DNA of 64,000 nucleotides from Trichosphaerium sp. ATCC 40318 (Eukaryota; Discosea; Flabellinia; Trichosidae). The stretch is taken from positions 1-64,000 of the forward strand of contig JALMLS010000033.1 in NCBI GenBank assembly GCA_038496445.1. Reading direction: 5' to 3'. The notes under the pieces are model-generated. The model saw nothing but the letters and a program-made list of their open reading frames with translations. It was not told where the DNA came from and ran no database searches. The translations under genes and the position numbers were made by a program. This document shows, in pieces, positions 58,433-64,000 of the stretch. Position 1 is the first letter of the stretch. Each line of letters starts with the position of its first letter.

Positions 58433-60069
58433 GAATTAGTTTGACATGACGCGTCATCGTAATGTGAATTTAAAGACGCTGTCACGTGCCTAAGCCTTTT
58501 TTTGTGCAGGATGGGCGGTTTGTTTGCTTTTTTTTTTCACCTTTTATCGAGATGCGAAGGAGGTTGCGCAGAGACGTCAATACTCGTATGCGGCCGGACT
58601 AGAAGTGGTTTTAGCTAACAAGTTGTTTTTTTGTGTTTCTTCTTTATTTCAAGAGTTAAACACGTGCCGTAGTGGGTAGCGAAGTTTGGGTGTTGATTTA
58701 TCCGGTTGATATTGGTAGAAGTAGTAGAAACAAGTGAGGCAATGTAGGTCCATGTTGTGAGTGTATGAGTCGCGTTGGTGGGAAGTATACCAAGAGCGAA
58801 AAGTACAGAAACTAGCCGCGCTAGTATTGCAAGGATTAAATCATACAAAGGCGTCTCCAGACTGGAGAATCACCTCTCTACCCTATAGTAAAACATTAGA
58901 AAGCGCGCTTCACACAAACTGTTAAAGTTAGTATTGTACCTTGTTGCAATACCTGTGAAGAGGGAGTAGTGGCAATATTGATATTTAACTAAGAATTTGA
59001 TGTCAAAGGAGATCCAAATTGTCAACACTCGTCATGTCGCGGCGGTCCACTAACCGTACGGCACTATGAATAGCTCTAGTACCAAGGAGTCGCTAATAAG
59101 CATCAATAGCAACAAACGCAGGTATGGTAGTGACTGTCGTGTTTAATGCTAGGTGGCTATTGAGTGCTACCCGCTTTTGTTTAAGATTTTGATAACACTA
59201 AGTTATTTTGCTTCATGGGTTCGCCATCACAGGTCTTTCTGCGCATTCTGTGCCAACAAAATTATAAGTACCGGTTGAAAAGGAGTGTTTGTAATCACGT
59301 GATGTTGAACAGTTTTTTCAGAATTATTTAAATGTCACTTGTTAAGTTTTGACTGATATTAGGTACCTAAGGAGTTTATTACGAGATGATGTATGCTACG
59401 GGATTTGTCTGCGGACACTTATCGAAACCAAACACAATTTTTTTAAACTCCGTTACAAGTACCGAAAACGGGTCAAATCGTCTTTATCTAAGATAAGAAT
59501 AATACTTGAATATTAGTTCTCAACAAGAACGGGAAACCATTATAGAACACAAGCTGGAACAATTAGGACTATTTTTATTTTGCTACTGACTAACTGTTTT
59601 AGGGGATCATACCATTTTAACCTATAATCTAAAGTTCTTGCGTTGACGGAATATATGACTTTATTTAGTGCACAACAGCTGAATTGTAAATAAACTCCTC
59701 GTTCGCAATTTGAGTACAGAAGCAGTAGCAACGTATATAAAAACAGAGCCATTACCATCAATAGAAAATAATATCATCGGTGATTTGTCTATTGGCTACC
59801 AAACAGTCATTTCCAACATTCCAAAAATAGTTTTTTACTACATGTTCTCCATCTGCAACGAAGGAGGTTTCTGAGCTACGGACATAAACTTAGGAGCTCT
59901 GGCAAGTGGCCATAATTACGTTCACGTTAGAACATCTAAGTTTCTTGAATATAATTGTCTCCGCCTTAATGCTTAATGGATCCATACTATGCAATGTTCA
60001 ATATTATTACAGTTGGAAGCTAACAATTTATTTACAGAATAAACTTATGTACACCATATTCGGACCTTA
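58433..60069. other. Intergenic, 1.6 kb, no supported gene
   Basis: The minus-strand frame at 58615-58848 overlaps the CACGTG element shared with copy 1 and looks like upstream non-coding sequence. The frame at 59540-59761 has no family signal. Confidence 0.45.
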
Positions 60070-61995
60070 TTAATTGATTGGTTCGAATAGTACCGTAAGG
60101 TCTGGATTTGGTTCAGTAAGAAATTTACCATGGTAAGTAGCACGAAAATCTGATGGATCTTCATTCTGGTCTACGAAAAGAAACGTCAGAGACAACAAAA
60201 ATAAAGTTTTCAAGTTTAAATTGAATAATTACCTGAAGGCTTTGTTATGTTAAAGCGTCTCACAACACTGCTAATCAATATAACGAGCTCTGTTGTTGCA
60301 AGGTTCTGGCCAATACAGTTTCTTGGACCAGCACTGAATGGAATCCAAGAAAAAGAGCTTGCGCCTGTTGTAATAAATCTATCTGGATTGAATGTATTTG
60401 GGTTTTCCCTGTGAGTTAACAGTTAACTAAAACCTCAAACAATACACCACATACCATAGTTCTGGGTCACGCATCACAAAGAATATGGTCAGAAGGACGT
60501 TTTGGCCTGCCTTTAGATTTGTATTGCCCAACATTGTGTCTTTATTTAGAGCACGTGGTAAATTGATGACAGGTGGATACATTCTCAGAGTCTCCCTGTG
60601 ATAAATAAGATTTAGGTTCTGTGGGGTTTTAAAGAGAACATACTTGATAAATGCCTTGGTGTACTTGAACTCAGTAAGTTGTTGCTTTGTTGATATTGTT
60701 TCACCATCACCTTATATGTTCATTTAGTTCATTGTTACTGGCTGGAATTGTACATACTTAGTAGGTCATTCGCCTCTTGTCTTAGTTTTTCTTGAATTTC
60801 TGGATACCTTGACATGACGTACAGTGCCCAAGCAAGTGTAATAGATGTCTAGGTTCGTATTAATACTACAACTTGATAAAATGACATACTGTGTCAAATC
60901 CTGCAAAGAAGAATAACAGAGCTTCATTTGCTATTGTAGCATCTGTAAGAATATCTGGATTATCAGATTGTGCCAACAACATCAGAGTTATCAAGTCATC
61001 ACAAGGATTTCCTTCCTTAATGCGTCTACGTCTATCTTTGATAGCAACATACAACTTGTCCATTAATTCAGCTTTAAGCTCACCAAACTTTCTAAACACC
61101 TTTGTCAGATGTTAAGCTATATAAACGAATTGTACTTGTAGTTGTAAGCCCACCGAAGAGTAAATTATATTGAAGATGCGTGGCCAACGACCTCAAGAGT
61201 TTAGGGAAGTGATTCGCCAACCAGACATGATCGAAATCGCCACCAAATATCAAAGAAACAATGATACGCATTGTTATCAGCGATGTTTCTTTCTTTGGTG
61301 TTGCTTCAAATTTACCATTTTTCATTTTCTTTTCAATATCATCTAAACCCTTTGCTGTCATCTCTGATATCATTGGAATCATCGCTTTCAATGATTTAAA
61401 GTGAAACACAGGTGTCAGTAATCTCCTTCGGGTTTTCCAAACAGCATCTGTTTGCATAGTTACGAGGCCATCTCCAAAAAGTGTTCCAATCTAAAATCAC
61501 GTTCGTCAAAAAAAACAGGAAAAAATTATCCAAAAATAAAAGTATGATCACGTGATAAGGAAAAACAGTTGAAGATTTGCAGGTGGGAACAACGTACAAG
61601 TTTATAATTATCCATGTTCTTAGGTGCGTTATCACGCATTAAAAGCTGTTTAATCATACCACTATCGCTAATACCAATATTGAAGTCACCATTGATTGGA
61701 TGGATATCCAACACAGCTAATTTATGGAGTTTATTGTCTTTGTCTTTGGCCAACGAGAAATACGGTTTACATAATATCTAGCTTGTATTAGTTTACTGGT
61801 AACATAAACATCTACAACGTACGTTTTAGGATCTGTACCAAAGCTCCAAGGGAACGCCAACGCGTCTGGATGGCGTGGAAGTCCAGGGTACATGAATTGA
61901 ACCTTTAGAAAGCTTATAACCTTCTTGCCGTACACACGAAAGAAAGCTATAACGAAGAGTACTATGACAAGCAGTATGAGTGTAGTTGTGGCCAT
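60070..61995 (-). CDS. Cytochrome P450, gene B
   Basis: Same exon pattern as gene A. Anchor TLILLVIVLFVIAFFRVYG, LPRHPDALAFPWSFG, then VWKTRRRLLTPVFH, FFFAGFDTV in the I-helix, and the heme loop FSAGPRNCIGQNLA near 60320. The central exon (61190-61455) differs from gene A by only a few residues, whereas the N-termini and the region at 61090-61190 differ clearly. A GTACAA intron at about 61090-61130 separates GGLTTT from VFRKFGELKAEL. Both genes appear complete. Confidence 0.85.
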
Positions 61996-62567
61996 GTTGT
62001 GTGGGATAATACGATTTTAATTAGCAAGCTATCGTCACACTTGGAATTATACCGAGATTTCACAGTAAATTATTTTACCGGTAAATAGAAAGATAGCCCT
62101 AGATATTAAAAGTTCCGGCAAAAATAATTTGCCGTAAAAAGTTCACGCGATCAAAACATGTTTGCTTTTTTTTCAGATAATCACAAGCTAGCTTCAGATT
62201 GTACTGTTGTACAGATAGCGCTAGATAGACGATTTCATTTCGGTCCGGTGATTTGTAGTGTTAGATCCTACCATACGACTCAACGTACACAGTATATTTT
62301 GTAGTTCACAGTTTTATCATTGCAGGATGAGAGATGAAGTTTTATTTTAAGCTATAATTTATTGAACTTGTTTTTCTATAACATCTCTCTAGTTGTGAGC
62401 AAAAAAACAGAAAATGTATCCTCTATGCTAGAGTTTGTTTTAGTGATTTGTTTTGTGATACAAACACGATTTTATTAAAGCGCTTAGGCATCTCAATAGG
62501 AAGCCTTTTGAAGTGACATTAACAAGCAGAGCTTCTTCGCCTCTTGTTTCTAGCTCAGTTGGTTGAG
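61996..62567. other. Intergenic, nothing recognised
   Basis: About 570 bp upstream of P450 gene B, AT-rich, with no supported gene. Confidence 0.4.
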
Positions 62568-63008
62568 CGCACGGCTCTCAACTGTACAGTTGGTGTCTCA
62601 CACTCATTTTTGTATGTACATACATCACAGGTTTATGTACAGCCAATTGGTGAAACAAAATCCGAAGATTCTTTGCAGCAATTGGTTTTCTAGTTCATTT
62701 TCTACCAGGATTTAGAGCCTCCTTTTGATGCTTGTAGCATTATTCTATGCACTACTTCTTGTTTTAAACAAAGTACGCAGGTAACATATAAGAAAAAAGG
62801 GCTAATAGAAGTCAATTAAGTTGCGACTTGGTGACTACCTGATACTAATGGCTTGAGTCGCAAAGTCGGTCAGTTGCATAACATCACTAATTACCTACGG
62901 CCACAATCGGCTGTACATAACCTGTGATGTATGTACATACAAAAATGAGTGTGAGACACCAACTGTACAGTTGAGAGCCGTGCGCTCAACCAACTGAGCT
63001 CAGTTGGT
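62568..63008. mobile_element. Foldback element with tRNA-like A box
   Basis: 62568-62650 and 62915-63000 are inverted copies of about 85-90 bp with a single T difference, around a loop of about 270 bp. Each arm begins TAGCTCAGTTGGTTGAGCGC or nearly so, which fits the RNA polymerase III A-box pattern (TRGYnnARnnGG), then ACGGCTCTCAACTG. No B box follows. The right arm ends in the palindrome CCAACTGAGCTCAGTTGG. It resembles a MITE or tRNA-derived SINE rather than a working tRNA gene. Confidence 0.65.
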
Positions 63009-63273
63009 AATCAGATTTGATCTGATAGGATGTTACTAACAGGAGGTTGTCTCGAAAATTTGTAATGAATCAACAATATCAGAAATAGATTGTCATGTAT
63101 TGAGTAAAGTCAGTCAACTAGACTTGTTTAGAATCACTTATAGATTCCACAAGAAAGTGTTAAACATATATTAGCATTTTTAAGTAAGGGTTATTATATT
63201 TTACATTATTTAAAGCACAAAAGAAAGGAGTTATAGGTGATAAAAGATTTTTTTTCTTTCTTTTTTTTTTTCG
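63009..63273. other. Intergenic, T-rich end
   Basis: 265 bp, AT-rich, with a T-rich run just after the 3' end of the next gene. Nothing recognised. Confidence 0.4.
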
Positions 63274-64000
63274 TCAAGACTGAACTCTTTTTCTCTTTCT
63301 ACCTCCTGGATCCTCATTCTCTTTGTTATTTACTTCATACTCATGAGTATCTTCTTTATCAGAGCGAGAACGTCTAGCTTTCTGTGTTACACTATCTCTA
63401 TTCTTTTTCTTTGCTTGAAAAGTGTCGTCGCTTTCATCTTTCCACTTGGCAAGCTTTTGTTCAATCTTACGGTTAGCTCCATTCGTATCGAAACCAAGAG
63501 CTACTTCAAGTTGTTTCTTAAAGTTTATAACAAGTCTCACGTGATCTTTTGTGAATTCTTCACGTGTTTCAGAATCAGTTAATATGACATGTAGCATATG
63601 AGCCAAGTTATTAATAAGGAAGGGAATGTACATCTAAAACGGAAAAACGAACAGTTAGAACACAGAAAATTTATTGAAATGAAGTCTTTTTATTTGTTCT
63701 ATACGTACCCTGAGGTTGCCGCTGAGGTGTTTTTTTAATAGAATTGCACCATGGCCTTTGGTTGTATCAACTACTTTGGATAAAAAAGTACCCTATACAT
63801 AATGTTAATACAACCTTTTGAAATTTGTTTTTAGCTAATTTTTTTGTTTTTTCAACAAACGAACCTTAAAGTCAGGACCATCATGAAGACTAGCTACAAG
63901 TTTAAACAAGTACATATAAAGCTCCTTATTTCTTGATTTGAATTCTTGAACAAAAAGTCCTGGACGAAGGCTCAAATGGCTTAAAATATGTTGTGTCGCT
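63274..64000 (-). CDS. Partial nuclear-type protein, unknown family (runs off the window)
   Basis: Three or more exons are visible from the right edge: LSLRPGLFVQEFKSRNKELY, then GTFLSKVVDTTKGHGAILLK, then MYIPFLINNLAHMLHVILTD and KDHVRLVINFKKQLEVALGF. The C-terminus is highly charged, ending NKENEDPGGRKRKRVQS with a basic cluster that looks like a nuclear localisation signal. The helical, leucine-rich body suggests a repeat-type scaffold. I cannot name the family. The 5' part is outside the window. Confidence 0.6.

Noticed and set aside
62568-62645. Functional tRNA gene (anticodon-loop-like CTCTCAA)
   Set aside because: The D-arm and an anticodon-like stem are present, but there is no T-arm or B box and no acceptor pairing, and the sequence is one arm of an inverted repeat.

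Overview
This window is nuclear DNA from a unicellular (protist-like) eukaryote that I cannot place taxonomically from the sequence. It is AT-rich, and nearly every recognisable gene is cut by many very short introns, mostly about 40-75 nt. Donors are usually GTACGT or GTAAGT, a few are GC, and most acceptors end in TAG. Genes lie on both strands with short intergenic gaps, and nothing is bacterial in layout. Several genes only become readable after removing introns, so the CDS spans below are genomic spans that include introns.

Region 1-9.2 kb is accessory and decayed. It is bounded by a 136-bp perfect inverted repeat and holds a hAT transposase remnant, leucine-rich-repeat debris, a hydroxypyruvate-reductase-like gene with a one-base frameshift, a small membrane protein, and copy 1 of a small unknown gene family. 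Region 9.4-10.6 kb holds a GNAT-like protein with a SHOCT tail. Region 11.8-19.2 kb is the most striking. What look like four adjacent reading frames join through in-phase GT-AG introns into one gene of about 1,750 residues: basic PIP-like N-terminus, OB/cold-shock-like modules, a complete DEAD-box helicase, and a complete DIS3-type RNB exoribonuclease. This would be a one-chain RNA-unwinding and 3'-5' degradation enzyme.

Region 20-23.3 kb holds a single-exon ORF with an A-rich tail and a small coiled-coil/RGG protein. Region 23.8-27 kb is a glucosamine-6-phosphate deaminase fused to a PIG-L/LmbE deacetylase, an architecture known from Bacteroidota. Region 27.2-30.7 kb is an ankyrin-repeat protein that very probably continues into a sirtuin. 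A SAM methyltransferase follows at 32.1-33.0 kb. Region 33.3-41.9 kb is a large inverted duplication of a secreted metzincin-like zinc protease with Pro/Thr-rich linkers, arranged head to head.

Region 42.2-50.2 kb has an F-box-like gene and a large single-pass surface protein with lamin-tail, CotH-kinase-like and fibronectin III domains, a Met-Pro-Thr repeat stalk, a membrane segment and a cytoplasmic tail. A cytosolic 5'-nucleotidase III is divergent from it across a 112-bp gap, and convergent with a sodium/solute symporter. Region 54-62 kb alternates two more copies of the small unknown family (one broken) with two closely related cytochrome P450 genes. Region 62.5-63 kb has a long foldback element with a tRNA-like A box, and the window ends inside a nuclear-looking gene of unknown function.
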